A stretch of 64,000 nucleotides of DNA. It comes from Geovibrio ferrireducens. GTDB taxonomy: Bacteria; Chrysiogenota; Deferribacteres; Deferribacterales; Geovibrionaceae. Below are positions 17,438 to 26,223 of this stretch, piece after piece. The stretch's first letter is position 1. The number at the start of each line of letters is the position of its first letter. A model generated the notes under the pieces. The model was not told the DNA's origin. It searched no databases and saw only the letters and a list, made by a program, of their open reading frames with translations. A program made the position numbers and the translations under genes. Where the stretch lies: the NCBI RefSeq assembly GCF_026226615.1, contig NZ_JAJAPB010000010.1:1-64000 (forward strand). Reading direction: 5' to 3'.

Positions 17438-17486
17438 GAAAGCTCTCTTTAAACTCTTCTCAAGCTTTTTGTTCTGAATAATCCCG

Positions 17487-17512
17487 CAGGCGGTGAAAAC
17501 CGCCTGTGTTTT
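17487..17512 (+). terminator. Intrinsic terminator after the IHF/HU gene
   Basis: CAGGCGGT (17487-17494), GAAA tetraloop, ACCGCCTG (17499-17506), then TGTTTTGG. The stem is strong, the T tract interrupted. Confidence 0.75.
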
Positions 17513-17572
17513 GGTTGTATTTGCTTTTTTTCTGCCGCCAGACACAAAAATGTCTTCGGGGAGATTAGTTAA

Positions 17573-17911
17573 TCAGCCTTTTCTGTCCATCCCTATACGC
17601 GTTATATTCTTGCTGTAATATTTCTGTTTTACACTCATGCTTGAATTAAGGTTTATGATAGCATCACGCAGACCAGTCCTGTCCTTCTCAAATTTTCTTT
17701 CAAGCTCTTTGTGTTTTTCCTCAACCATGCCGATTACACTGTTTCCGGTTCTTTCATTTTCAGGCATAGCGCTGACAATCTGGATAAACTGGCTGAAATT
17801 GCTGTTATAGCGTTCTATAAGCTGCATATAATCTTCATTGATTTCTGAGGATATTATTCTGTCGGCAAGCTCTGTTACCTGGGAGCTTATAATTTCAAGA
17901 CTGTTTTTCAT
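17573..17911 (-). CDS. Small helical protein of the flagellar cluster, possible FliT/FlgN-type chaperone
   Basis: 112 residues, all helical by composition, no signal peptide. It is the fourth gene after fliD and fliS, 109 bases behind its neighbour. Size, position and a C-terminal SVKQKYYSKNI segment resemble flagellar export chaperones of the FliT/FlgN kind, which bind cap or hook-filament junction proteins. There is no motif that proves it. The ribosome-binding site is weak. Confidence 0.5.
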   Translation of the reverse strand: MKNSLEIISSQVTELADRIISSEINEDYMQLIERYNSNFSQFIQIVSAMPENERTGNSVIGMVEEKHKELERKFEKDRTGLRDAIINLNSSMSVKQKYYSKNITRIGMDRKG

Positions 17912-18020
17912 ACAAAATCACACTTTAATACCGGGGAAATAATTGGTAGACAAAACAATTCGCTAAGATGTGGAAACAGGACGCAGATAAAGGTCTGCAA
18001 TATGAGTCGGAAGGGAGGAT

Positions 18021-18347
18021 TTACTCAAAAGGATAAAAGCCCATAACAGTTTCGGCATTTGCCTTCCTGTGGGCATTGATCGATTCCCCGCCTTCGGTTG
18101 TAAATTTGCTTTTAAGCATTGTTATTATACTGCGTGCTTCCTCTTCCGTGCGGACAGGTCCGACTGCGGCGAGCTTATTTTCATTACGGATCTCAATTAT
18201 ATCCGCAATACTGCTCTGCTGCCCCAGTGAGGCTGAAACTGAGGAAACGGATGAGGATTTCCCGTCCTGTACGGACTGGGTTCTTCTCTTATCCGCTTCC
18301 AGAAGTCTTTCACGCAAGTTGACAATGCTGTTATCTGCGTTGATCAC
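18021..18347 (-). CDS. Unrecognised small protein behind fliS
   Basis: 108 residues, not recognised. The first half is Ser/Gln-rich (SSSVSSVSASLGQQSS) and probably disordered. The second half holds a possible helix (RTEEEARSIITMLKSKF) and ends in a conserved-looking ANAETVMGFYPFE. It starts 3 bases after fliS, so cotranscription is certain to be intended. A FlgM-like anti-sigma or an export substrate are possibilities from context only. Confidence 0.55.
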   Translation of the reverse strand: MINADNSIVNLRERLLEADKRRTQSVQDGKSSSVSSVSASLGQQSSIADIIEIRNENKLAAVGPVRTEEEARSIITMLKSKFTTEGGESINAHRKANAETVMGFYPFE

Positions 18348-18350
18348 ACA

Positions 18351-18770
18351 TCACCCTGCAAAATTTATTGATTTAGGAGCCGCCTCAACTGATGAGCCGC
18401 CTCTTTCTTCCTGCTCAACAACACCCTTCCATGCTTCCCTGAGCTCGGTCATGATGGATATAGCAGACTCCACCTTGGTTTTATCCTTGCTCTTGTTGGC
18501 CTCGATAAGTGACCAGATCATGAAGTCATAAAGCCTGAGAAGGTTCTGGGAAATTTCTCCGGCGTCCATATTGAGGGAGGACATGAGTTCATAAATGATA
18601 TTCTGGGCTTTCATAATATTGTTATGCGCTTCGGGAATTTTTCCCTCTTCTATCGCCAGAACAGCAATACGCATAAACTTTACTGCACCGTCATACAGCA
18701 AAAGCACCAGCTTTCCTTTAGTGGCTCCCTCAACTTCCTGTCTGATATAATTTTGATACGGTTTTGTCAC
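18351..18770 (-). CDS. fliS: Flagellin export chaperone FliS
   Basis: 139 residues. The N-terminus YQNYIRQEVEGATKGKLVLLLYDGAVKFMR is typical of FliS, followed by a four-helix bundle with LNMDAGEISQNLLRLYDFM. Binds flagellin in the cytoplasm and delivers it to the export gate. The C-terminal tail (from about 118) is Glu/Gly/Ser-rich and extends beyond the bundle. 26 bases after fliD. Confidence 0.95.
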   Translation of the reverse strand: MTKPYQNYIRQEVEGATKGKLVLLLYDGAVKFMRIAVLAIEEGKIPEAHNNIMKAQNIIYELMSSLNMDAGEISQNLLRLYDFMIWSLIEANKSKDKTKVESAISIMTELREAWKGVVEQEERGGSSVEAAPKSINFAG

Positions 18771-18796
18771 CAGATCAACTCCTTTTTTAAGATATT

Positions 18797-21463
18797 TTAT
18801 GATGAACTGCTGGTAAGCGAACTGAGCGAGTTTCCGAGAGCCTGTGCATCGGCAATTGCTTTTTCCATCGCCGTGAACTGTGCCCAGTATCTTTCAAGCT
18901 GCTGTTCTGCCCTCAGCTGGTATCTTTCTATCTGCTCAGCAATCTTTAACATTTCATTGTCCAGAGTTCCCTGGGAAACAATTTTTTTCTGGATCATGCC
19001 GTCATAATTTGTATAACGGGTTATCAGTGAAGCATAAATCCTTGTCCAACCTTTTATATCGTTACTCTCGTTAATCGGATTGCCGTCATCATCTTCTTTT
19101 TTACTATCGTCATTTCCGATGATTTTATTAGCAGAAAAAAATTCATAGACATCATCCGCATTATCAGTAAGCATCGACTGGAGCTTTTCATTTGACTGCA
19201 AAGCCGCAAGAATCTCATCGTAATCAGTGGAGTCGGTCACAAGGAGGCCTAGTTTTTCTATGGTTAGATCCCCGTCGCCTGCTATATCAATCCCAAGCTG
19301 CAAAAGGTTTGATACCGAACCGCTCAGCCCCTGAATATCTGTGAAGAGAGTTGTTCGCAAACTCTGTCTGAGATTTCTGAGTTCAGAGCTTTTACGGATC
19401 ATGCTGTATGTATTGTATTCTTCGTATTTTGCCTGATACTCTGCAATCTCATCATCAGACATACTCGTCTTATCCTCATCAGTGAGAGCGGTAAGATATT
19501 TTTTCTGATCCTTATCCAGCGCAGGAGCATTGAGAACTGTCATAAGTTCGTTATATGTTTTTATGAAACCTGCCAAAGCCTCGGTTGCTTTTGTGGTGTC
19601 AGATGAAATGCTTATAGTAACCGGAGTTTCACTTGCAGAGCGTAGGTCAAGGGTCACACCTGCGATAATATCGCTGACCTCGTTGCTCTCACGAACATAG
19701 GTGACACCGTTCACCTCAACTATAGAGTTTCTGCCCGCTGAACCGAGTGATTGAGCAGTTGTTATATTCCGGCTGAGATTCACAGAGGAAAGAAAACTGC
19801 TGGTATCGTTTGGCGAACCGAAGGTTATCTGCTCTGTTCCGGTTCCGGTCACAGTTATTTTATCTCTCACACTGTCGTAAACCATAGTCACGCCTGCGCC
19901 GGAAACATTAACCTTTTTAATTACGTCATTCAGAGAATCCGTGGAGACATCAACATAAATCGATACTCCGTTTATGGTGAAAGTACCGCTTGAAGGTGTT
20001 GAGGACAGACCTGCGGAGCTGAGGGCACTTGTGGTGGATATGCTGCCGCTGCTTGAGCCGCTGGATTTAACTGCTCCCTGATTTGCTGTAAGTTTAAGAA
20101 CAGACAGCATATTGCTGGTGTCTGAGGTATCTCCCACAGTTATGGATGCTGACCCTGACGTATTGCTTGTAAGCACAATATTATTTGCTGCCTGGTCATA
20201 TGAGGCGGTCACTCCGGCGCCGGATGAGTTTATTTTAGCCAGAAGGTCGTTAACCGTGAGTTTTGAATAGTCGTCAATATAAATACGTGTATCGTTTATG
20301 GTGAAGTAACCGTTTGCGGCAGTAGTCGCACCAACGGCAGAGAGGTTCTGAGTGAGCGCGGAAGACGGGGTTGAGTAAAACCCGGTCGCCCCTGTGACAG
20401 TGGAGTAAGATTCGGAAGCCACCAGAAGCGAAGCATCCTGAGTTATTTCAAAAGTGCCCTCCGTAAGCCCTGTACCGGTGAGAGTTACACCGCTTATCAG
20501 GCCGCTTGATGTGCTGTTAAGTTTCTGACCGAGGGTGGTAAGGTTGGAGCCTATGAAGTATGAGGTTATTGTTGTTACCGATTCTGTGGAGTCATAACCG
20601 TCAGCATCAAAACCCAATGTCGAACCCAAACCGCTGTCTGTCGGGGTTACACTGACGCCGGTAATAGTTGACGGAGTATAGACGGACATGCGCCACTCAT
20701 CCGCATCCTTATCATAATCAGCCCTTACAGCCACATACTGAACACCCGCAGTTCCCTTTGCTGAATTTATATTATCATTAAGGGTGGTTTCAATATCTCT
20801 CGCAGCTTCATTGATATTATATCCGGCAGCCACATCAACATTAGCGGAAAGGTTCTGTGTCCCCTCACTGTCTGTCATCTTAAAAGTCAGAGAACCGCTA
20901 AGCGCATTCTGTACTGTTCCGTCTGATGAAACAACTGCGGAGTCTATAGCCATTCCGCTTTGCTTCTTGAAACTTCCCCACTCATTAGGTTTAAAGCTGT
21001 TCACAGCCATGTAGTAAGAGCCTTCGTTAGTGACGGTTACCGTATGTTTGCCTTCGAGATAATCTGACGGCATACCTGTAGAGCCTGTAATCCCCGCACC
21101 TTTTGTGGTCAGCCTCTGTCTGGTATAGGAGCTGACCCAAGATGAGTTTTTCGCAGTCTGTTTGACAATAACCGAATAAGAACCCTTTGCCGCCTCGGTT
21201 GTGGCCTTAGCAGAAAGAACTGCGGTATTGGAGCTTTCAGTGGTTTTGGTTTTATATGTGGATTCAAGCCTTAGGGTAAGAAGGTTGCTGTTCATAGTGC
21301 TAAGCCTGTCGCTTATATTCTGATAAACATCCTTCTCAAGCTGTTTGAGGTCGTATTTATTCTGGAGATTGGTAATCGGAATCTGACTCTGCGCGACAAG
21401 CTGTTCGACTATCGCATTGGTGTCCATGCCTGAAATAACACCGCTCATCTTTATTGCGCCCAT
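18797..21463 (-). CDS. fliD: Flagellar filament cap protein FliD
   Basis: 888 residues, longer than most FliD proteins (about 450-700). N-terminal D0/D1 domain at about 5-110 (SGMDTNAIVEQLVAQSQIPI); C-terminal FliD_C domain at about 590-870 (TTKATEALAGFIKTYNELM) with a terminal coiled coil. The middle contains two homologous flagellin_IN-type repeats at about 385-435 and 495-545, each with FTIN-x-I-Y-[IV]-D and GAGVT. The extra length is therefore in surface-exposed domains, which commonly vary between strains. GGAGG precedes the ATG. A candidate sigma-54 promoter lies 97 bases upstream. Caps the growing filament and helps flagellin fold. Confidence 0.95.
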   Translation of the reverse strand: MGAIKMSGVISGMDTNAIVEQLVAQSQIPITNLQNKYDLKQLEKDVYQNISDRLSTMNSNLLTLRLESTYKTKTTESSNTAVLSAKATTEAAKGSYSVIVKQTAKNSSWVSSYTRQRLTTKGAGITGSTGMPSDYLEGKHTVTVTNEGSYYMAVNSFKPNEWGSFKKQSGMAIDSAVVSSDGTVQNALSGSLTFKMTDSEGTQNLSANVDVAAGYNINEAARDIETTLNDNINSAKGTAGVQYVAVRADYDKDADEWRMSVYTPSTITGVSVTPTDSGLGSTLGFDADGYDSTESVTTITSYFIGSNLTTLGQKLNSTSSGLISGVTLTGTGLTEGTFEITQDASLLVASESYSTVTGATGFYSTPSSALTQNLSAVGATTAANGYFTINDTRIYIDDYSKLTVNDLLAKINSSGAGVTASYDQAANNIVLTSNTSGSASITVGDTSDTSNMLSVLKLTANQGAVKSSGSSSGSISTTSALSSAGLSSTPSSGTFTINGVSIYVDVSTDSLNDVIKKVNVSGAGVTMVYDSVRDKITVTGTGTEQITFGSPNDTSSFLSSVNLSRNITTAQSLGSAGRNSIVEVNGVTYVRESNEVSDIIAGVTLDLRSASETPVTISISSDTTKATEALAGFIKTYNELMTVLNAPALDKDQKKYLTALTDEDKTSMSDDEIAEYQAKYEEYNTYSMIRKSSELRNLRQSLRTTLFTDIQGLSGSVSNLLQLGIDIAGDGDLTIEKLGLLVTDSTDYDEILAALQSNEKLQSMLTDNADDVYEFFSANKIIGNDDSKKEDDDGNPINESNDIKGWTRIYASLITRYTNYDGMIQKKIVSQGTLDNEMLKIAEQIERYQLRAEQQLERYWAQFTAMEKAIADAQALGNSLSSLTSSSS

Positions 21464-21559
21464 AACTGCAACTCCTCCGATGTGATCATATTATCGGCAC
21501 TTTGCACCCTTTTCTTTAGAAGAACTGACTGAGGGCACAGCACGCCATACATTGCATTA

Positions 21560-21574
21560 GCAAACACCAAGCCA
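21560..21574 (-). promoter_or_regulatory. Candidate sigma-54 promoter of the fliD operon
   Basis: On the minus strand TGGCTTGGTGTTTGC. It matches the consensus TGGCACG-N4-TTGC with the essential GG (-24) and GC (-12) exactly 10 bases apart and a T-rich -12 box. The transcript start would be near 21548, 85 bases before the fliD ATG. Late flagellar genes are often sigma-54 dependent. Confidence 0.6.
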
Positions 21575-21695
21575 TATGAAAAACCCTCAAGACCACACTA
21601 AATGAGCACTTTTTTCCTGTTCGGGCAGGGTAATTTTTTCTTTAAGGAAAATCATGCACCTTGATATTCATGACGGAATATATTAACTTCCGGTT

Positions 21696-22313
21696 ATGAA
21701 AAAAATTATTGTGTATGACTGTGACGGCGTTCTTTTTGACAGCTCAAGGGCTGTAAAAGCCTATTATGACTATGTATTCGAGAAGTTCGATCTCGGCATG
21801 CCCGACTGGGACGATCCGAAAACCTTTGAACTGGCGATGATGAGCACCAACAGCGAGATAATCAGCCACTTCTGCAAGGATGAAAAGAAGTTTAACGAGA
21901 TAATGGAGTTTGCCACCAAGCTCAACTTCCGCATGTTTCTGGATAAAATGATACCCGCAGCAGGAATTTTCGAAGCACTGGAAAAACTGAAATCAGACGG
22001 GCACAAAATGGCGGTATGTACTAACCGAGGCGTTTCCATAGATCCGCTTCTCAAGCACTTCAAAATGTATGACTACTTTGACAGACTGGTTTGCAGTTTT
22101 GATGTCGTACGCCCCAAACCCCATCCTGAGGGGCTGAACAAAATAGCAGAACACTTTGCCTCACCCAAGAGCAATATGCTTTTCCTTGGAGATTCCGAGG
22201 CCGATTACAAGGCGGCAAAAGGAGCTAATGTTCCGTTTATTTCATTCGGAAACAGTCTCCATGAAAGCACAAGGATAGACAACCACATGGAAGTTTTTGA
22301 ACATATAAAGTAA
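21696..22313 (+). CDS. HAD-superfamily hydrolase (phosphoglycolate phosphatase-like)
   Basis: 205 residues. HAD motif I is YDCDGVLFDSS (nucleophile and acid Asp), motif II is CTNRG, motif III Lys in RPKPHPEGL, motif IV FLGDSEADYKAA. A cap of the C1 alpha-helical type lies between motifs I and II (about 15-85). The substrate cannot be read from sequence; Gph and beta-phosphoglucomutase are the nearest families. Ends 65 bases before the convergent lipoprotein gene. Confidence 0.88.
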   Translation: MKKIIVYDCDGVLFDSSRAVKAYYDYVFEKFDLGMPDWDDPKTFELAMMSTNSEIISHFCKDEKKFNEIMEFATKLNFRMFLDKMIPAAGIFEALEKLKSDGHKMAVCTNRGVSIDPLLKHFKMYDYFDRLVCSFDVVRPKPHPEGLNKIAEHFASPKSNMLFLGDSEADYKAAKGANVPFISFGNSLHESTRIDNHMEVFEHIK

Positions 22314-22338
22314 AAAGGCGGGAGCATAAACCCCCGCC
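22312..22338 (-). terminator. Terminator of the Ig/DUF1566 lipoprotein gene
   Basis: GGCGGG (22317-22322) pairs with CCCGCC (22333-22338); on the minus strand the stem is followed by TTTTTA that overlaps the stop codon of the HAD gene. It can also slow the plus-strand transcript. Confidence 0.7.
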
Positions 22339-22378
22339 ATTAAATTAACTCAATATTACTAATAATTTCTTTCAGTTG

Positions 22379-24532
22379 TCAAGGAACAGAAACCTTATAG
22401 CCGCCTCTTACGCATATAGTATTGTAGAGCAACATTTTTAATTCATACTCGGTCACGCCGTTGGTGAAACCTCCAAACAGAGCAGCAGAGGAATCACCGG
22501 GTACAGAGGTGGATGACCAATAGTAGTATCCAAACGGAGCACCGGAGTAGTATTCTGCCTGAGCATCGAAAGTATCAAATACATCATTTGCTGACGGAGA
22601 GTGCTGCGTATGATCGTAAAGTGTCTGGAGTTCGTTAATATTCGGAAGCCTCCAGTCAGTATAACCGCCATGATCAAGGTTCTCGCAATAGGAAAGAGCT
22701 ATATCCCAGGAAACCACAATATTGGATACTGTTCTGTTTTCCCACACAAGCTGAGTAACTGTATCGGTTATAACGGCACCGTCCTCACTTTTTACAAAGT
22801 CACTGCCTGGAACACTGCCACCGCTTACACATACCGCCTTCCAGAGCTGATCTGACGAATTTTCGTATGTTTCCCCTCTTAAGAAGTTTACATATAGAAA
22901 ATTATTAGAGTCTGCGTCAATGGATGTTGATGACCAGTAAGAATGCGGAGTAACGTTCATAAAATTACTTTCAACAGCAGGGCTGTTATTGTAGTTAACA
23001 ATAGTATGGAGCTCTTTTATGGAAGGTAACCGCCATGTGAATCCTCCGACCGTTTTAGTCGCACAATAGCTTACAGCATCAGCATGAGTGTAGGTATTAT
23101 TATTTAATTCATTCAGCCATCTCAGACCATAATTATTATCTACAATATAGCCGAATATTAAATCGTCTGAGAAATTTCTGGTAATTCCATAACCTATATT
23201 TTCATAATAGGCATCATCAAAACCAAATGAACCCGTCGATCCGGTCTTCACTACGCCGCCCAGAACCTTGATCCCGAACTCGGCAAGTTCAACCGAGTCG
23301 GCAGTACCGTCAGATACGCTTATAGTTATATTATCATACCCCCCTGCATTCCCCAGAGTCGGAGTACCTGTAAGAGCGCCTGTGGATGTATTGAAAGTTG
23401 CCCAGTCAGGCTTGTTCGTTATGCTGAATGTCAGGGGATCATTATCAGCATCCGCAGCATTTGGAATAAACGAATAAGCCTGTCCGAAAACTGTTGAACC
23501 GTTCGGTGTGCCATCTATTGTCGGAGCAGAGTTCAGATAAGCCACGGTAATACTGAATGCCGGAAGTGAAGCTGAACCGCCGTTCCCGTCTGATACGCTG
23601 ATAACGATGCCGCTGTAAACAGCCGCATCACTATTATCAGGCGTTCCGGTAAGAGCGCCTGTTGACGTGCTGAATGTTGCCCAGTCAGGCTTATTTGTTA
23701 TGCTGAATGTGAGAGGGTCATTGTCCGTATCATTCGCGCCGGGCGTAAAACTGTAAGCTGAAAAAGCAGTTATAGCTGTCTGCGGAGTTCCTGAAATCTC
23801 AGGAGCAGAGTTGGCAGCGTTAACTGTTATACTGAACATATCGAGGTGGTCGTAACCGCCTCTGCCGTCCACGGCAGTTATCACAATTTCATCATAAACC
23901 CCGACATCGCCGGAAGCTGGAGTGCCTGTCAGTGCTCCGGTTTCACTGTTGAAATCAGCCCAGAGAGGCTTATTGAGTATGGTAAATGTTACCGTATCAT
24001 CATCTGCATCAAAAGAGATGGGGGTAAAGTCATATAAATTTCCGGCAGTAATTTCTATGATCGGTGTGCCGGAAATCTGCGGAGATGTGTTAACAGGAGG
24101 CGTACCCTGATAAAGCAGAACACCGCTGAACGAACCTGTTGAAGTTCCGCCGTCCTTGCTCCATGTGCCCGTTATTGAGTCTGCGCCGAGGTCATCAAAT
24201 GTGAAGCTGATGATTCCCGCCGCTCTGAGTTTTGATACAAAAGAGTTGCCGATAACAACAGCACTGCCGTCTTCATTCACACTGCCGATCAGACTGAATG
24301 ATTCATATGAGTTATACGCATCCTCAGCTATGCCCGTTATATCTCCGTCTCCGTCTACAGTGATGCTCCATGCACCGGAAACAGACGGGCTTGAGTACAC
24401 CCCGGTATAGAAGCCTTTGTAAGGGTTTTCTGCATCCGGTTCTCCCTTACCGCTTCTGCCCTCAAAGATCCTGGAATCGCAGCCCATCAGCAACCCGCTG
24501 ATAAGCATGACTAAAACAATTAACTTTCGCAT
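22379..24532 (-). CDS. Large lipoprotein with three Ig-like (He_PIG) repeats and two DUF1566 domains
   Basis: 717 residues. Lipobox LLMGC with Cys18; the next residue is Asp, which in enterics blocks Lol export, so it may stay in the inner membrane or follow other rules here. Residues about 35-150 form an unassigned beta domain. Three cadherin-like He_PIG repeats follow (about 155-420), each with DxDxDPLTFSITNKPxWA and TGALTGTP; repeats two and three are close to identical even in DNA. Then two DUF1566 (Lcl C-terminal) domains at about 440-570 and 580-715, each with WRLP-x3-EL and YWSST. DUF1566 occurs in surface and fimbrial-associated proteins. Probably a cell-surface protein; function unknown. 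Confidence 0.88.
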   Translation of the reverse strand: MRKLIVLVMLISGLLMGCDSRIFEGRSGKGEPDAENPYKGFYTGVYSSPSVSGAWSITVDGDGDITGIAEDAYNSYESFSLIGSVNEDGSAVVIGNSFVSKLRAAGIISFTFDDLGADSITGTWSKDGGTSTGSFSGVLLYQGTPPVNTSPQISGTPIIEITAGNLYDFTPISFDADDDTVTFTILNKPLWADFNSETGALTGTPASGDVGVYDEIVITAVDGRGGYDHLDMFSITVNAANSAPEISGTPQTAITAFSAYSFTPGANDTDNDPLTFSITNKPDWATFSTSTGALTGTPDNSDAAVYSGIVISVSDGNGGSASLPAFSITVAYLNSAPTIDGTPNGSTVFGQAYSFIPNAADADNDPLTFSITNKPDWATFNTSTGALTGTPTLGNAGGYDNITISVSDGTADSVELAEFGIKVLGGVVKTGSTGSFGFDDAYYENIGYGITRNFSDDLIFGYIVDNNYGLRWLNELNNNTYTHADAVSYCATKTVGGFTWRLPSIKELHTIVNYNNSPAVESNFMNVTPHSYWSSTSIDADSNNFLYVNFLRGETYENSSDQLWKAVCVSGGSVPGSDFVKSEDGAVITDTVTQLVWENRTVSNIVVSWDIALSYCENLDHGGYTDWRLPNINELQTLYDHTQHSPSANDVFDTFDAQAEYYSGAPFGYYYWSSTSVPGDSSAALFGGFTNGVTEYELKMLLYNTICVRGGYKVSVP

Positions 24533-24742
24533 GTTTCCTCCCTGTTGATATTTAATAAATAAATATTAGCATTTATACTGCTCAAACTGCAAATAAATGT
24601 CAGTGTAAGAGCATATAAAATATAAATAAAATGATTCATCTGCATCAAATAGGAGTAATGTTTGCTTTTTTTCTAATATTTAATATTTACATTCAGGAAA
24701 TTTCAGGACGAATAAGGAGCAGCTTACCAAACTGCCAGAAAA

Positions 24743-24813
24743 GTCACCTATACTGCTCTGCTTTCTTTTTTAAAGCATAGAGAACATTTTCAGGATTAGG
24801 CAGACGGCAGTTC
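24743..24813 (-). pseudogene. Duplicate 3' end of the PHP phosphoesterase gene
   Basis: 71 bases that match 24920-24990 at 69 positions. Read in the gene's frame it encodes the same 22-residue tail (from NCRLPNPE to AEQYR) and the same TGA stop. The two differences are GAA/GAG (Glu) and AAG/AAA (Lys), both silent. It has no start and is separated from the intact gene by the hairpin element. Confidence 0.9.
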
Positions 24814-24920
24814 TGTCATAACAATCCAAAATCCGCGCATCCTGCCGGATTTTGGATACACGCTCGCGCCGCTTAAAAAGCGGCTTCGCTCCGCACGGCG
24901 CAACTCCATCCATGGAGTTG
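24814..24920 (-). repeat. Modular hairpin element, full copy (copy c)
   Basis: In element orientation (minus strand): P1 CAACTCC/GGAGTTG with loop ATGGAT (24920-24901), core L CGCCGTGCGGAGCGAAG (24900-24884), P2 CCGCTT/AAGCGG (24883-24869), core R CGCGAGCGTGT (24868-24858), P3 ATCCAAAATCC/GGATTTTGGAT (24857-24824), then a tail reading TGTTATGACAGAA that ends at the duplicated gene end. P1 abuts the PHP stop codon with no base between. Confidence 0.85.
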
Positions 24921-25760
24921 TCACCTATACTGTTCTGCCTTCTTTTTTAAAGCATAGAGAACATTTTCAGGATTAGGCAGACGGCAGTTCCATTTGCCCA
25001 GCTTGACGTTTGTTTTGTTTTCGCCGTGGTAATCGCTTCCTGCGGAGACAGGCAGGCTGAGTTTTTTGGCTAAATCATTAAAAAATAAAGTGTCTTCTTC
25101 CGAGTGGTATGAGCAGTAAGTTTCGACAGCATCAAGCCCCTTATCCATCATCCCTTTGATGTAAGGCAGATAAGCATCCTTCTCCAACCTCATGCTGAAG
25201 GGGTGAGCCAGAATAGTTATTCCGCCCGCAGAGTGTATCATCCCCGCGCTTTCCTCAAAGCTGAACCTTTTTCTCTCCCGGTAAACAGGTTTGCCTTTGC
25301 CCAGATATTTGTCGAATGCCTCTTCCATATCCGCAACAATACCCTCTCTTATCAGAAACTTGGCAATGTGCGGCCTGCCGAGTTCGCCCAGGTTTGAAGT
25401 GCTCACCTCTTCCTCAGTAACATCTCTGCCCACAAGTCTGCCCACCTCTTTGAGCATGCTGTCATTCCGCTCCTTTCTGGCAATGAGAAGCTCATTAAGT
25501 TTTGATGTGAGTCCGGGATTTTTGTAATCTATGAAAAGCCCCACCACATGCATGGTTCCGGGTGAGAACTCAATGCTGATCTCTGTTCCTGCTATCCTTT
25601 CGGTATTGCCTTTTGCAGCAAAAAAATCCGGCAGTCCGGCAACTGTGTCATGATCGGTGAGCGCCAGATGCCTTATCCGTTTTGAATCTGCCATACGCAC
25701 CAGCTCGGCGGGCATTTTGGTTCCGTCAGAAAAAACTGAATGGCAGTGGAGATCTATCAT
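24921..25760 (-). CDS. PHP-domain phosphoesterase (nucleoside 3',5'-bisphosphate phosphatase-like)
   Basis: 279 residues. The PHP metal motifs are DLHCHSVFSDG (H4, H6, D11-type), TDHDTVAGL, ILAHPFSM and AGSDYHGEN, as in the YciV/RNase AM group, which removes 3'-phosphate from pAp and trims RNA 5' ends. AAAGGTGA lies 6 bases before the ATG. The gene's last 22 codons occur again 107 bases beyond its stop (24743-24813), with the hairpin element between. Confidence 0.9.
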   Translation of the reverse strand: MIDLHCHSVFSDGTKMPAELVRMADSKRIRHLALTDHDTVAGLPDFFAAKGNTERIAGTEISIEFSPGTMHVVGLFIDYKNPGLTSKLNELLIARKERNDSMLKEVGRLVGRDVTEEEVSTSNLGELGRPHIAKFLIREGIVADMEEAFDKYLGKGKPVYRERKRFSFEESAGMIHSAGGITILAHPFSMRLEKDAYLPYIKGMMDKGLDAVETYCSYHSEEDTLFFNDLAKKLSLPVSAGSDYHGENKTNVKLGKWNCRLPNPENVLYALKKKAEQYR

Positions 25761-25827
25761 ATATTTTCACCTTTATTCCTATAATAATTATCTTGTTTTG
25801 TTCCGGTTTAAGCAATATAGTTTTAGC

Positions 25828-26223
25828 ATGAATATAAACAGTTTCATTATATACCGAATTTTTGCAAATCTGGTAGCTTTCTGGGTGGCTGGCAAAACAA
25901 TTCCCGGATTTGCGACAGGGGATATGCTCAGCCTCATAAGCGCTTCCATCGTGCTTACATTTCTGCATATTTTCATACGTCCGCTCATGGTTATCCTCAC
26001 CCTGCCCCTTCAGGTTTTCAGTCTGGGGCTGGCATATATTATTTTCAATGCCGTGTATGTCAAAATCACCTCAGTAATTGTTAAGGATATAGTGGCCGAA
26101 GGATTTTTGCCTGCTCTCGGTGCTGCGGTTATGATAAGCTTGGTTAATATGGTGCTGGACGGACTGGCACGCAGACAGAGGATAAGCAGGAATGGATCCG
26201 AAAACGGTCAGGGAAGATATTGA
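25828..26223 (+). CDS. Phage holin family 4-type small membrane protein
   Basis: 131 residues with four hydrophobic segments (about 8-28, 32-50, 55-78, 90-112), matching the Phage_holin_4_2/DUF360 family (PF04020). Despite the name these are common chromosomal membrane proteins of unknown role. ATG 25828 is the natural start because the longer open frame begins inside the divergent PHP gene; no clear ribosome-binding site is seen. Overlaps the next gene by 32 bases. Confidence 0.8.
   Translation: MNINSFIIYRIFANLVAFWVAGKTIPGFATGDMLSLISASIVLTFLHIFIRPLMVILTLPLQVFSLGLAYIIFNAVYVKITSVIVKDIVAEGFLPALGAAVMISLVNMVLDGLARRQRISRNGSENGQGRY

Larger units (their letters stand above)
24533..24920. other. Gene-free stretch with a duplicated gene end and a repeat element
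   Basis: Bases 24533-24742 hold the AT-rich leader of the lipoprotein gene and no recognised gene. Bases 24743-24813 are a second copy of the 3' end of the neighbouring PHP gene. Bases 24814-24920 are a modular hairpin element that touches the PHP stop codon. Confidence 0.85.

Noticed and set aside
25828-26223. A prophage remnant, from the holin-like gene
   Set aside because: The family is mostly chromosomal and the gene is in a transcript with lptF/lptG; no other phage gene is present.
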